A stretch of 30,461 nt of DNA, taken from contig SLGA01000023.1 in assembly GCA_007123985.1 (NCBI GenBank), positions 1 through 30,461 of the forward strand, in the 5' to 3' direction. Positions 8,062 to 16,589 of this stretch are shown here, one piece after another. A program made the translations under genes and the position numbers. Every line of letters starts with the position of its first letter. Within the stretch, counting starts at the first letter, position 1. The notes below the pieces were generated by a model. That model had not been told where the DNA came from. It saw only the letters and a list, made by a program, of their open reading frames with translations, and ran no database searches. This stretch comes from Balneolaceae bacterium. Its GTDB lineage: Bacteria > Bacteroidota > Rhodothermia > Balneolales > Balneolaceae.

Positions 8062-9774
8062 ATGATCGATTCGTATCCTGAATGGGCCCGGAAACTTGCA
8101 AAAAAATACCTCAGCAGAACGCTGAACCAGTTTATCATTCACGGAAACGTGCACGACCTCGTTCCTGTAGGTACAGCTTCGGAGAAAAAATATCTTCGCC
8201 TTAAAACATTTATGGCAGAAGAGTTTTTTGGTGCCAGAGATGTCGTGGTTTTTTATGACCGTGCCTCAGGTATCTACTTTAGGGATCAGGATTCTCAGAG
8301 AGATTTTAGCATGGCAGTGACCGGGCAGGACTCTTTTGCGGGTACAGATTATGCCAAAAAACTGCCCAAAGATCCCGTTCGCGTATTTTCAATTTTAGAA
8401 CAGTATTTCCGCTCTCGGCTCGATCAAAATAAAAGTGTTGCCCTGATCATCGATTTTGCAGATACCATTGTACCTGCAAGTGAAACAGGCAGCTCGGGTA
8501 CTGAGGACAGAAATTCACTGGTTTATCTTCTTAAGTGGGCGCACGATCCGCTCTTCCTTGCCGCAGATTTCACCACTGTTATGCTTACCGAAAACCGTGC
8601 TGACCTAAATCGCACATTGCTGCAAAACCCCTACTCGTCCGACATCCGCATTACCCTACCCGATGAAGATGACAGGCTAAGCTTCATCAGAAATGAGATT
8701 GATAAAGAGAAATACAGTGAGATTTCTTCCGTACCCGAAAAGGTAATGGCACAGATGACAGCCGGTCTCGGGTATCTGAAGTTGAAAAGTATTCTATCCA
8801 ATTCCATTCAAAACAACGAGAAAATAACATTTGGGTCGCTTACCAAAATAAAAAAAGAGATGATTGAGGCCGAAGCATACGGGCTGCTTGAGTTTGTTAC
8901 CACAAAAGGCACACTGGATGCCGTGGCGGGGCACAGCAAAGTTAAAACTCATCTGCGTTATGCCATCGAGGCACTGAAAACAGGACGGAGGGATGTTCTG
9001 CCGATGGGTTATCTGGTTTGTGGGCCGGTGGGCACGGGTAAAACGTTTCTTGTTACATCGTTCTCAGGTGAGGTGGGTATCCCAATGGTAAAGCTGAAAA
9101 ATTTTCGAAGCCAGTGGCAGGGTGTAACAGAAGGGAATCTCGAAAAAATTCTGAACTTATTAAGAGCGATGGCTCCCGTAGCCGTGATGATTGATGAAGC
9201 AGATGCTTACCTCGGCGATCGTGCTGCATCAGGAGACAGCGGAGTTTCAAGCAGAGTATTTTCGCAGATTGCTACCTTTATGAGTAATACTGAACACCGT
9301 GGAAGAATTATATGGTTTTTGATGACAGCAAGGCCCGATCTGATGCCCATTGATTTAAAACGACAGGGTCGCGCCGAAGAACATATTGCTCTTTTCCCGC
9401 CGGAAACAAAAGAAGAACGGATTGAACTTTTTGAGGCAATGCAGAAAAAAACAGGCCTTGAACTTACAGAATCACATATTCCACCGGCAGTTTTGAAAGG
9501 AATGGCGAGCTATTCGGGTGCAGATATGGAGGCAGCGCTAACCCGTGCAAAATTTAGAACTGCCTCGGAAGGCCTTGATAAAACGACACCTGCAATACTG
9601 GATGCAGTCTTCGAGGATTTTTTACCGCCAACCTACCCCGACGAAGTGGAACTGCAAACATTAACAGCTGTAGCAGAGTGTACTTCAAAAGCACTTTTAC
9701 CGGATCGATTCCGTAAATTAGATCGCAGTAATGTATTAACAAGAATTCAGGAATTGAAGAAACAGGTTCGCTAA
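8062..9774 (+). CDS. Ycf46-like AAA+ ATPase with degenerate N-terminal AAA half
   Basis: ATP-driven remodelling protein of 570 residues. The C-terminal half is a classic AAA module: Walker A GPVGTGKT (321-328), Walker B VMIDEAD with Asp378-Glu379, sensor-1 region FLMTARPD, arginine-finger region DLKRQGRAEE, and sensor-2 GADMEAALTRA. The N-terminal half (about 10-235) has HGNVHDL, a Walker-B-like ALIIDFAD, a sensor-1-like VMLTEN and PDEDDRLSFI. It lacks a Walker A, so it looks like a decayed AAA or AAA-like domain, as in cyanobacterial/plastid Ycf46 proteins. It ends two bases before pheA (TAAGAATG). Same-strand linkage to PspA suggests a role in membrane-stress protein remodelling, by analogy with reported PspA-AAA+ neighbourhoods; the substrate is unknown. 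Confidence 0.9.
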   Translation: MIDSYPEWARKLAKKYLSRTLNQFIIHGNVHDLVPVGTASEKKYLRLKTFMAEEFFGARDVVVFYDRASGIYFRDQDSQRDFSMAVTGQDSFAGTDYAKKLPKDPVRVFSILEQYFRSRLDQNKSVALIIDFADTIVPASETGSSGTEDRNSLVYLLKWAHDPLFLAADFTTVMLTENRADLNRTLLQNPYSSDIRITLPDEDDRLSFIRNEIDKEKYSEISSVPEKVMAQMTAGLGYLKLKSILSNSIQNNEKITFGSLTKIKKEMIEAEAYGLLEFVTTKGTLDAVAGHSKVKTHLRYAIEALKTGRRDVLPMGYLVCGPVGTGKTFLVTSFSGEVGIPMVKLKNFRSQWQGVTEGNLEKILNLLRAMAPVAVMIDEADAYLGDRAASGDSGVSSRVFSQIATFMSNTEHRGRIIWFLMTARPDLMPIDLKRQGRAEEHIALFPPETKEERIELFEAMQKKTGLELTESHIPPAVLKGMASYSGADMEAALTRAKFRTASEGLDKTTPAILDAVFEDFLPPTYPDEVELQTLTAVAECTSKALLPDRFRKLDRSNVLTRIQELKKQVR

Positions 9775-9776
9775 GA

Positions 9777-10925
9777 ATGTCAAAAAAACGTCTGGAAGAA
9801 ATCCGAAAAACCATCGATAATCTCGATGATGCAATTGTTAAAGCACTGGGAGAACGCCAAAAAATTGTGCAGCAGGTTCTAACCGATAAGCTTGAACGTG
9901 CCGACGACATTCGTGATCCGGAAAGAGAGGAGCAGCTGCTCAAAAAAATCAGGGAAAAGGCACCTGAAGCCGGAATGGATCCCTATTTTCTGGAACAGCT
10001 TTTCAGAGAAATCATACAACACTCTGTTCGCTATCAGACGCATGCCCTGGTAGATCATCAGAACGATAAGTCGAAAGAGGAGACCATTCGGGTTTCTTAT
10101 CAGGGAACGGATGGGGCGTTTAGCCATCAGGCCGCTATAAAACACTTCAAACAGCGTTATACCAATGTTGAGTGCATCGGCTATACCCGTTTTGAAGAAG
10201 CCGCTGATGCTGTTGAAAAAGGAGATGTGGACGTATCGATACTGCCAATTGAAAATACAACAGCCGGATCAATTAACGATACGTACGATCTGCTGAATGA
10301 TAAGAACCTCTACATTATTGGGGAAGAGGTTCTTAAGATTAATCACTGCCTGATGGCCCCGGAAAATGTACCGCTTACTAATGTAAGGCGAATACTTTCG
10401 CACCCTCAGGCAATTGCTCAATGCAGCCGGTTTTTGAGCTCACTTCCGCGCTGCCACGTTGAGTCCTATTTCGATACTGCTATGGCCGCCCGAAAAGTAC
10501 GCGATGATGATGATCTTTCACAAGCCGCGATTGCAAGCTCGTATGCAGCCGAAATTTATGGGCTGCAAATTCTTAAGCGCGATTTGGCCAACCAGGCGGA
10601 TAACCTCACACGCTTTGTAATTGTTGGCAAAGATCCCCTCTCTTGTGATCCCCAGCTGAACTGTAAAACATCCCTCATTTTTGCCACTATCGATGAAAAA
10701 GGAGCCCTTCTGAAGTGCCTTAATTTATTGGATGCCAGCGGAATAAACATGACAAAACTCGAGTCCAGGCCTCGAATTGGCCATCCGTGGCAATCCCTTT
10801 TTTATCTGGATATTGAAGGGAATGTACAGAACACAAGGGTTGGCGATGCGCTTGATAATCTGTCAAAAAAAGCACAGTACCTGAAAGTTTTGGGGAGTTA
10901 TCCTGTACGCGAAGGCAGGTGGTAA
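9777..10925 (+). CDS. pheA: Bifunctional chorismate mutase / prephenate dehydratase (P-protein)
   Basis: Converts chorismate to prephenate and then to phenylpyruvate for phenylalanine synthesis. The 382-residue protein has an AroQ-type chorismate mutase helix bundle (1-90, with IRKTIDNLDDAIVKAL and RDPEREEQLL) and a prephenate dehydratase domain (about 104-285). The latter carries YQGTDGAFSHQAA, LPIENTTAGSI, LSHPQAIAQC and the catalytic-loop LTRF at 277-280. A C-terminal ACT domain (about 297-375) has GALLKCL and the ESRP motif that bind phenylalanine, so feedback inhibition is expected. The ATG lies two bases after the AAA+ stop, so it is co-transcribed with the PspA module. The reason is unclear, as no other aromatic-pathway gene is nearby. 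Confidence 0.94.
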   Translation: MSKKRLEEIRKTIDNLDDAIVKALGERQKIVQQVLTDKLERADDIRDPEREEQLLKKIREKAPEAGMDPYFLEQLFREIIQHSVRYQTHALVDHQNDKSKEETIRVSYQGTDGAFSHQAAIKHFKQRYTNVECIGYTRFEEAADAVEKGDVDVSILPIENTTAGSINDTYDLLNDKNLYIIGEEVLKINHCLMAPENVPLTNVRRILSHPQAIAQCSRFLSSLPRCHVESYFDTAMAARKVRDDDDLSQAAIASSYAAEIYGLQILKRDLANQADNLTRFVIVGKDPLSCDPQLNCKTSLIFATIDEKGALLKCLNLLDASGINMTKLESRPRIGHPWQSLFYLDIEGNVQNTRVGDALDNLSKKAQYLKVLGSYPVREGRW

Positions 10926-10941
10926 ATCAGAAGTTACCTTT
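10921..10941 (+). terminator. Weak candidate terminator overlapping the pheA stop
   Basis: GGTAA (10921-10925) and TTACC (10934-10938) can form a five-base-pair stem with an eight-base loop, followed by TTTT. The stem includes the pheA TAA. It is short, so read-through is likely, but it sits at the boundary between the PspA-pheA run and the two-component island. Confidence 0.27.
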
Positions 10942-11020
10942 TAAAAGTACACCCGAAACTGATAGTTGATTGGCAGTGACCAAATCAGTAAAGTGAAGAT
11001 CGCCATAACGATTTAAAATC

Positions 11021-14000
11021 ATGAAATTTACACCGCTCCGAATAGCTGTAATCTATCTCATCTTCGCGATCATCTGGATTACCACAACAGACCAGATTCT
11101 GGAGTGGTTTGTAGACGATGTAACAACATTAACTTTTCTGCAGACTGCAAAAGGTTTCTTTTATGTTACAATGACCGCAGTTGCACTTTATGTAATGATG
11201 AAAAGTTATGAGAAGTACATAGCCCGCAGCGAACGTAAACTAAGAGATAAAGAAAAAAGCCTCAATCTTGCACTCGATTCCGGACAGATAGCAACCTGGG
11301 AATATTTTATCGATACCGATTCATACATCACCTCTGCCAATCATAATCAGCTATTTGGGATTTCTGAAGATGTAGACCTCAATCTTGGAATGGTATACGA
11401 AGTTATCCATGAAGATGATATTGAGGAATTTAAACTCCTGGTTGAAAAAACAAGGAGTGAACAAAAAGAATTTTTTGCAAAATACAGGGTAATTTTGCCG
11501 GACGGAACCATTCGATGGCTTTGGACAAAAGGCGAACCGACCGAGGTTACCGATTCAGTAAAAAAGGTGAGTGGTATTACTATCGATATCACCAAGAACC
11601 AGGAGTTAGAGCAGCAACTTAAAATCGAAAGAGAACGCCTTGAAAAACTGTTCGACCGCATTCCGGTTCTGATAAATATCTACGATAATAATCAAAACCT
11701 CATAATGTTCAACAAATATCATCAGGATATTTTAGGCTGGACACCAGAAGATGTAAAACAGAGCTCTCTTCTTGAACTTTGCTACCCCGACCCTGCCTAC
11801 AGAAAAGCTGTAAAAAATGATATTCAGAAAATGTTTAAAGGTTGGAGAGAATATGAAGTGCACGCAAAAAATGGGGATGTAAGAAACCAACTCTGGACAA
11901 ATATTGTACTTAGCAACGACACATTTGTGGGCGTTGGTTACGACATAACAGAAAGGAAAAAACTTGAAAATCAGATAAAATCAGAGAGAGAAGAGCTTCG
12001 GGCCATATTCGACAGTATGCCTGTGTTCATCAATTTGCATGGAGATGGAGCAGCCATTACGTCTGTGAATAAATATTTTGAAGAGAAGTTCGGCTATTCT
12101 AATGAGGACGCGAGAAATAAAGACATTTTAAAACTTATTACCACAAATGAGGGATACATCAGAGCCAAAAAAGAGATAGAAGAAGCAGAGGGGACATGGG
12201 CTGATTTTGAGCTGATTAGTAAAAGCGGTGAAAAGCTCTATACTACGTGGATCAATGCTAAATTAAGTGATGAAAAATCAATCGGAATTGGAGTTGACAT
12301 CACAGAGCGGAAAAAACTCGAAGAAGATATTAAACGAAACCGCGAACGTCTTCGAATTACCACAATGAGTGCCAATGTTGGCATGTGGGAGTGGTATCCG
12401 CAAACAGGTGATGTTGAGATTGATGAGATGTGGGCAAACTTAGTAGGTTTCACCAAAGAAGAGCTGGAGCCAATCTCCATTGATACGTGGAACAGTCTTT
12501 TGCATCCGGACGATTTAAAACGATTTGGGCAGACTGTGGAAGATTACTTTGCCGGTAAGACCGATATCTATCAGATTGAGGTGAGAATGAAACACAAACA
12601 AGGGCATTGGGTTTGGATTTTGGACCGTGGCAGAATCGTAGAGTGGTACGAAAACGGCGATCCAAAAAGGCTGGTTGGTACGCATGTGGATATTACGGAC
12701 AGGGTAAATTATGAAAGAGAAAACCGTTTGCTGGCTGAAGTGTTTTTGCAGTCGAACACCGGGCTTTCTGTGAGTAATCATCAGACAAATCTTCTGGAAA
12801 GAGTGAATGAGGCGTATGCCGAGATGTTTGGGTACAACCCTGACGATATGATTGAAATGGATATACACAAACTTTACTCAGAGAAAGCACAGAAAGATCC
12901 GAAAAGAATCATACAGGAACTCGATGAATTCGGATTCACAATTTTTGAGAGTGAATTGATTCGAAAAGACGGCTCAACGTTTGATGCTCTGATAAACCTA
13001 ACGCTTGTAACCGATAGCGACACGAATCAGAGTTATCGTATTAGTACCGTACAGAATATAACCAGCATAAAACAGCAGCAATATGAACTCAAGCGAAATC
13101 AGGACAGGTTGCTACAGGCTCAGGAAATTGCCCGTCTTGGTTACTGGACGTTTAATATCGGGAGTGGTGAACTTTGGTGGTCTGATATTGTATATGAAAT
13201 TTATGCCAAGGATCCTGCTGTTTTCGAGCCCAATGTAGAAAACTACATAAAACTTACTCACCCTGATGATCGGAAAAAGGTGGAAGAGCAGTTTTCGAAT
13301 TTATTGGATAGCGATGGTTACGAAATCACACATCGAATTTTGAGGAAGGACGGGCAAATCGGTTTTGTTCAAATAAGGGGAAAACGCGTTTTTGATGATC
13401 ATGCAGGCATGCAGGTTTTCAACGGAACAGTGATTGATATCACCGAGATAAAACAGATGGAATTAAAGTTGCAGGAAGAGCAGAAGCGGTTTGAAATTGC
13501 TGCTAACATTACAAGTGATGTAATTTGGGAATGGAAACCTCTGGAGAAACAGCTCTGGTGGGGAGATGGGATAGAGTCTGTATTGGGATATTCAAGAGCG
13601 CAGTATGAGAATAACCCGAAATTCTGGCAGGATCACATCGTTGAAGAAGATCGGGATCGAGTTACAAAAAGTATGATGGATGCCGAAGAAAACGGGGATA
13701 CTCTTTGGTCTGAAAAATATCAGTTTTATGCTGCAGACGGCAGTAAAAAGCACATCTTCGATTCTGCCATTATTATACGCCGCGACGATAATTCCATTGC
13801 GAGAATAATCGGTGCTATGGTCGATAAAACCAATGAAATTGAGTACCGAGAAGCACTGGCATATCAGAGTTTCAAGTTCGAAATGATTGCCAAAAGTTCG
13901 AATGATGTGCTGTACGACTGGGACCTGAAAACCGGGGATGTTTGGTGGAGTGAAGGATGGCAGCTTCGGTTCGACTTTGCTGAAGAGCAGATTGAGGACA

Positions 14001-15247
14001 GCGTTGAGTGGTGGGAAGAACGAATACATCCCGATAACAGGGAAAAAGTGACAAAAAATCTTTCGAAAGCCATCAAATCAAAGAAAGATTCGCTGATTGA
14101 ACATTATCGATTTAAAAACGGAACTGGGGGCTATTCCATCGTGATTGATAGAGGATTTTTTATTCGCGATGAGAATGGGCATGTAATCAATATGGTAGGT
14201 ACCATATCTGATATTACGGCGGATGTGAATGCAAAAGAAGAACTAAAGGCTTCGGAAGAACAATACAGGCTTCTGTTTGAGCAAAATCCTATTCCGATGA
14301 TCATTTATGATCCGGATACATACAATTTCTCTGCCGTAAATGAGGCATTTATCAATAAGTATGGCTACAGTATGCAGGAAGCTTTAACTATGAATGTTTT
14401 TGATATACGCCCCGAAAGTGATGTGGAGTCTGTAAAACAAGCGATCAAAAAGAACAGGGGAAAAACATCATTTGGTGAGTGGACACACCTTACAAAAAAA
14501 GGCACAAAACTCACTGTAGAAATATCGGCATCGGATATTTTTTATAAGGATAAAGTTCAGAGGCTTGTAATTGCTCACGATATCACAAAGCAGAGAAAGG
14601 CAGAAGAGAGGGCAATCAGTGCAATTATTGAGGGTGAAGAGAGAGAGCGCCAGCGCATTGCTAAAGAGCTGCATGACGGATTGGGACAGTATTTATCTGC
14701 CGCAAGCATGAATTTAAAATCGGTTTTCGAAGAGTTGCCCGAAATTTCTTCAAGATTGTCGGGTGCTTACAGTTCCGGGTTGGAATTTTTAAATCATGCA
14801 ATATCCGAAACCAGAAATATTTCGCAAAATCTGCTTCCGAAAGCAATTCAAGATTACGGGCTAGAACTGGCAATCGAATCACTCATCAGCCATCTTAAAA
14901 GCAACAATGAGATAGAATTCTATTTTTATAAAAATCTTGGTCTTGCAGAAATACCTGACAAGATTCAGATTAATTTGTATCGTATATTTCAGGAGGCTAT
15001 AAATAATGCATTACGCCACGGTAAACCAAAACGGATTGACATTCAGCTGGTTTATTCGGACAATGAGCTATTGTTAACAGTAGAGGATAATGGGTCGGGT
15101 TTCGATTTAGCGGATGAAAGCAAATTTGGATTAGGTATTCGGAGCATGCGTACCCGTGCCGGCGCAATGGCAGCCGATTTGGATATTGTGAGTAATAAAG
15201 GGCGCGGAACAATTGTAAACGTAGTGGTACCACTCCAAACAGATTAA
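11021..15247 (+). CDS. Membrane histidine kinase with nine PAS domains and NarX-type HisKA_3 core
   Basis: Very large (1408 residues) sensor kinase. Two hydrophobic segments at about 7-21 and 44-60 frame a short periplasmic loop. Nine PAS-type domains follow, at approximately 79-190, 206-310, 326-430, 444-560, 567-685, 697-812, 824-940, 953-1070 and 1081-1192; most end in a DIT-type motif (such as ITERKKLE). The kinase core is HisKA_3: ERQRIAKELHDGLGQYL with phospho-acceptor His1218, then HATPase_c with N box EAINNALRH (about 1325), G1 DNGSGF (about 1356) and GLGIRSMRTRA. All catalytic motifs look intact. PAS 6-8 share a WW motif (LWWSD, LWWGD, VWWSE) about 128 residues apart, suggesting internal duplication. 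The LuxR-type regulator follows after six bases and is its probable partner. The ligand is unknown; no haem or flavin motif is evident by eye. Confidence 0.93.
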   Translation: MKFTPLRIAVIYLIFAIIWITTTDQILEWFVDDVTTLTFLQTAKGFFYVTMTAVALYVMMKSYEKYIARSERKLRDKEKSLNLALDSGQIATWEYFIDTDSYITSANHNQLFGISEDVDLNLGMVYEVIHEDDIEEFKLLVEKTRSEQKEFFAKYRVILPDGTIRWLWTKGEPTEVTDSVKKVSGITIDITKNQELEQQLKIERERLEKLFDRIPVLINIYDNNQNLIMFNKYHQDILGWTPEDVKQSSLLELCYPDPAYRKAVKNDIQKMFKGWREYEVHAKNGDVRNQLWTNIVLSNDTFVGVGYDITERKKLENQIKSEREELRAIFDSMPVFINLHGDGAAITSVNKYFEEKFGYSNEDARNKDILKLITTNEGYIRAKKEIEEAEGTWADFELISKSGEKLYTTWINAKLSDEKSIGIGVDITERKKLEEDIKRNRERLRITTMSANVGMWEWYPQTGDVEIDEMWANLVGFTKEELEPISIDTWNSLLHPDDLKRFGQTVEDYFAGKTDIYQIEVRMKHKQGHWVWILDRGRIVEWYENGDPKRLVGTHVDITDRVNYERENRLLAEVFLQSNTGLSVSNHQTNLLERVNEAYAEMFGYNPDDMIEMDIHKLYSEKAQKDPKRIIQELDEFGFTIFESELIRKDGSTFDALINLTLVTDSDTNQSYRISTVQNITSIKQQQYELKRNQDRLLQAQEIARLGYWTFNIGSGELWWSDIVYEIYAKDPAVFEPNVENYIKLTHPDDRKKVEEQFSNLLDSDGYEITHRILRKDGQIGFVQIRGKRVFDDHAGMQVFNGTVIDITEIKQMELKLQEEQKRFEIAANITSDVIWEWKPLEKQLWWGDGIESVLGYSRAQYENNPKFWQDHIVEEDRDRVTKSMMDAEENGDTLWSEKYQFYAADGSKKHIFDSAIIIRRDDNSIARIIGAMVDKTNEIEYREALAYQSFKFEMIAKSSNDVLYDWDLKTGDVWWSEGWQLRFDFAEEQIEDSVEWWEERIHPDNREKVTKNLSKAIKSKKDSLIEHYRFKNGTGGYSIVIDRGFFIRDENGHVINMVGTISDITADVNAKEELKASEEQYRLLFEQNPIPMIIYDPDTYNFSAVNEAFINKYGYSMQEALTMNVFDIRPESDVESVKQAIKKNRGKTSFGEWTHLTKKGTKLTVEISASDIFYKDKVQRLVIAHDITKQRKAEERAISAIIEGEERERQRIAKELHDGLGQYLSAASMNLKSVFEELPEISSRLSGAYSSGLEFLNHAISETRNISQNLLPKAIQDYGLELAIESLISHLKSNNEIEFYFYKNLGLAEIPDKIQINLYRIFQEAINNALRHGKPKRIDIQLVYSDNELLLTVEDNGSGFDLADESKFGLGIRSMRTRAGAMAADLDIVSNKGRGTIVNVVVPLQTD

Positions 15248-15253
15248 AAAAAT

Positions 15254-15913
15254 ATGGCAAACGTAAAGGTACTCTTGGCAGACGATCATAAAATTGTGAG
15301 GGATGGAATTAAGCTTATGCTCGAATCCCAGGTTGGAATAGATGTGGTAGCCGAAGCCAATAACGGAGCAGAAGCACTTGATAAGCTCAAAGATGTATTG
15401 ATAGATATTATTATAATGGATATCAATATGCCAGAAATGGACGGTATTACAGCTACTAAAGAGATTAAAAATACTTATCCGGATGTTAAAGTACTTGCAC
15501 TCACCATGAGCAATGACGATTTACACATCAGGCAGATGATTCAGGCTGGTGCCTCTGGATATATCATGAAAAGTGCAGGCCGTGCCGAGTTAAAAGATGC
15601 AATACATTCTATAATGAATGGTAAACACTACTTCAGTGATGAGGCCACTCACACAATTATGATGGATCTTGTAAGGGGTAAAGGTAAACCAAGTTCGCCC
15701 GATTCGGTACATATAACCGACAGAGAACTTGAAATACTTGAACTAATTGTGCAGGAGTTCACTAATCAGGAAATAGCAGAGAAATTGTTTATAAGCTCAA
15801 GAACAGTTGATGCACACCGAAGAAATTTGCTGCAAAAAACAGGTGCAAGAAACACAGCCGGCCTGGTGAAGTACGCATTTCAGCACAATGTCATATCACC
15901 ACCTCAGAAATAA
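15254..15913 (+). CDS. NarL/LuxR-family response regulator
   Basis: DNA-binding response regulator of 219 residues. The receiver domain (1-120) has the acidic pair Asp10-Asp11 (LLADDH), phospho-acceptor Asp56 (IIIMDINMPEMDG), switch Thr84 and Lys106 (GYIMKSA), all canonical. The C-terminal LuxR-type helix-turn-helix (about 150-212) contains TDRELEILELI, NQEIAEKLFIS and RTVDAHRRNLLQKTGARN. It starts six bases after the nine-PAS HisKA_3 kinase gene. NarX-type kinases normally pair with NarL-type regulators, so this is a textbook cognate pair. Target promoters are not identifiable from the window. Confidence 0.95.
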   Translation: MANVKVLLADDHKIVRDGIKLMLESQVGIDVVAEANNGAEALDKLKDVLIDIIIMDINMPEMDGITATKEIKNTYPDVKVLALTMSNDDLHIRQMIQAGASGYIMKSAGRAELKDAIHSIMNGKHYFSDEATHTIMMDLVRGKGKPSSPDSVHITDRELEILELIVQEFTNQEIAEKLFISSRTVDAHRRNLLQKTGARNTAGLVKYAFQHNVISPPQK

Positions 15914-15920
15914 AAAAATA

Positions 15921-15957
15921 CCGATTCAGCTAAGTATCGGATAAAGTGGTTTTTTTA
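15921..15957 (+). terminator. Weak candidate terminator after the LuxR regulator
   Basis: CCGAT (15921-15925) pairs with ATCGG (15936-15940) around a ten-base loop, followed after a ten-base spacer by a run of seven T (15951-15957). The stem is short and the spacer to the T run is long, so this is a marginal call. It sits in the 134-base gap before the degenerate receiver gene. Confidence 0.22.
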
Positions 15958-16047
15958 GCGCGTAAGCAATTATACTAAATCTGTTTGTTCCAAATTACGC
16001 TCTTTCACCTATTTTAAAAGTAGCGAACCATATATAGATTTCTATTT

Positions 16048-16458
16048 ATGGTAAAAGCTACGGACAATATAATCATTCTCTCTACGCAGAAAATACGTGC
16101 TTCAACTATTAAAGGGCTTCTTAAAAAAAGCCTTGCCAGTGATGTTAACATAGCCGTTACCGATCCGGATGCTCCCATTCCTAGCAACGAATCGAATAGC
16201 AAATATTTGATTATTTTAGATTTGATGAGTGTGGATTTGCCTGCAAAACAGATTATCAGCAGAATTAAAAAAACACATCAAAATGCAGGAATTATAGCTC
16301 TTCATATGTATCGTTCATCCATGTTGGTTGAACCTCTATTTGAATTAGGTGTGAACGGATACGTTTACTATGAACCCACAAGAGAGGAGCTTACCAGTGC
16401 TATCATTTCTGTATCAAACGGAGAGAGGTACGTGCCCGAATATCTGCTTGGTACGTAA
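16048..16458 (+). CDS. Stand-alone degenerate (pseudo-)receiver domain protein
   Basis: A 136-residue protein consisting of one receiver-like domain with no output domain. Alignment by eye to the adjacent LuxR regulator is clear in the second half (GVNGYVYYEP...ELTSAIISVSNGERY against GASGYIMKSA...ELKDAIHSIMNGKHY). Key residues differ. The acidic pair DD is Ser12-Thr13 (IIILSTQKI), the switch Thr is a His (ALHMY), and the conserved Lys is a Tyr (GYVYY). Asp58 (LIILDLMSVD) still lies at the phospho-acceptor position. Without the Mg2+-binding pair and the lysine, ordinary Asp phosphorylation seems unlikely, so it may act as a constitutive or protein-binding receiver. No Shine-Dalgarno sequence is seen. 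It lies between the LuxR regulator and a degenerate kinase, 134 and 131 bases away. It could also be a decaying copy of the receiver. Confidence 0.82.
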   Translation: MVKATDNIIILSTQKIRASTIKGLLKKSLASDVNIAVTDPDAPIPSNESNSKYLIILDLMSVDLPAKQIISRIKKTHQNAGIIALHMYRSSMLVEPLFELGVNGYVYYEPTREELTSAIISVSNGERYVPEYLLGT

Positions 16459-16528
16459 AAAAGCCTACGCATAAAATATTTTGACTACGTATTTGTGTGT
16501 TAAAAAATTTTAAGCGTTTCGCGTCAGC

Positions 16529-16536
16529 TATCTTTG
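16529..16536 (+). promoter_or_regulatory. Exact TAnnTTTG (-7-like) element before the HisKA_2 gene
   Basis: TATCTTTG at 16529-16536 matches the Bacteroidota sigma-A -7 consensus TAnnTTTG exactly, 53 bases ahead of the GTG start of the HisKA_2 protein. No good TTTG -33 box exists at 19-21 bases upstream; the nearest TTTG (16492-16495) is 33 bases away. This is a candidate for a separate promoter of the second half of the signalling island. Confidence 0.4.
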
Positions 16537-16589
16537 TGCAAAATGTAAGAGCTTACAAAAGATGGTTTTATTAATTTGATACAACTGAA

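Noticed and set aside
13164..13960. Repeated LWW/VWW segments as a possible DNA repeat or mobile insertion
   Set aside because: They are protein-level repeats at PAS-domain spacing; the underlying DNA is diverged, so this is old domain duplication rather than a DNA repeat element.
13592..14029. 145-codon minus-strand open frame inside the nine-PAS kinase gene
   Set aside because: Overlaps the PAS-domain coding sequence and resembles a reverse-complement shadow; no start context or motif.
15914..16589. Possible tRNA, riboswitch or small RNA in the gaps around the pseudo-receiver
   Set aside because: No cloverleaf, conserved riboswitch core or strong hairpin could be found; only weak stems and a -7-like box are visible.
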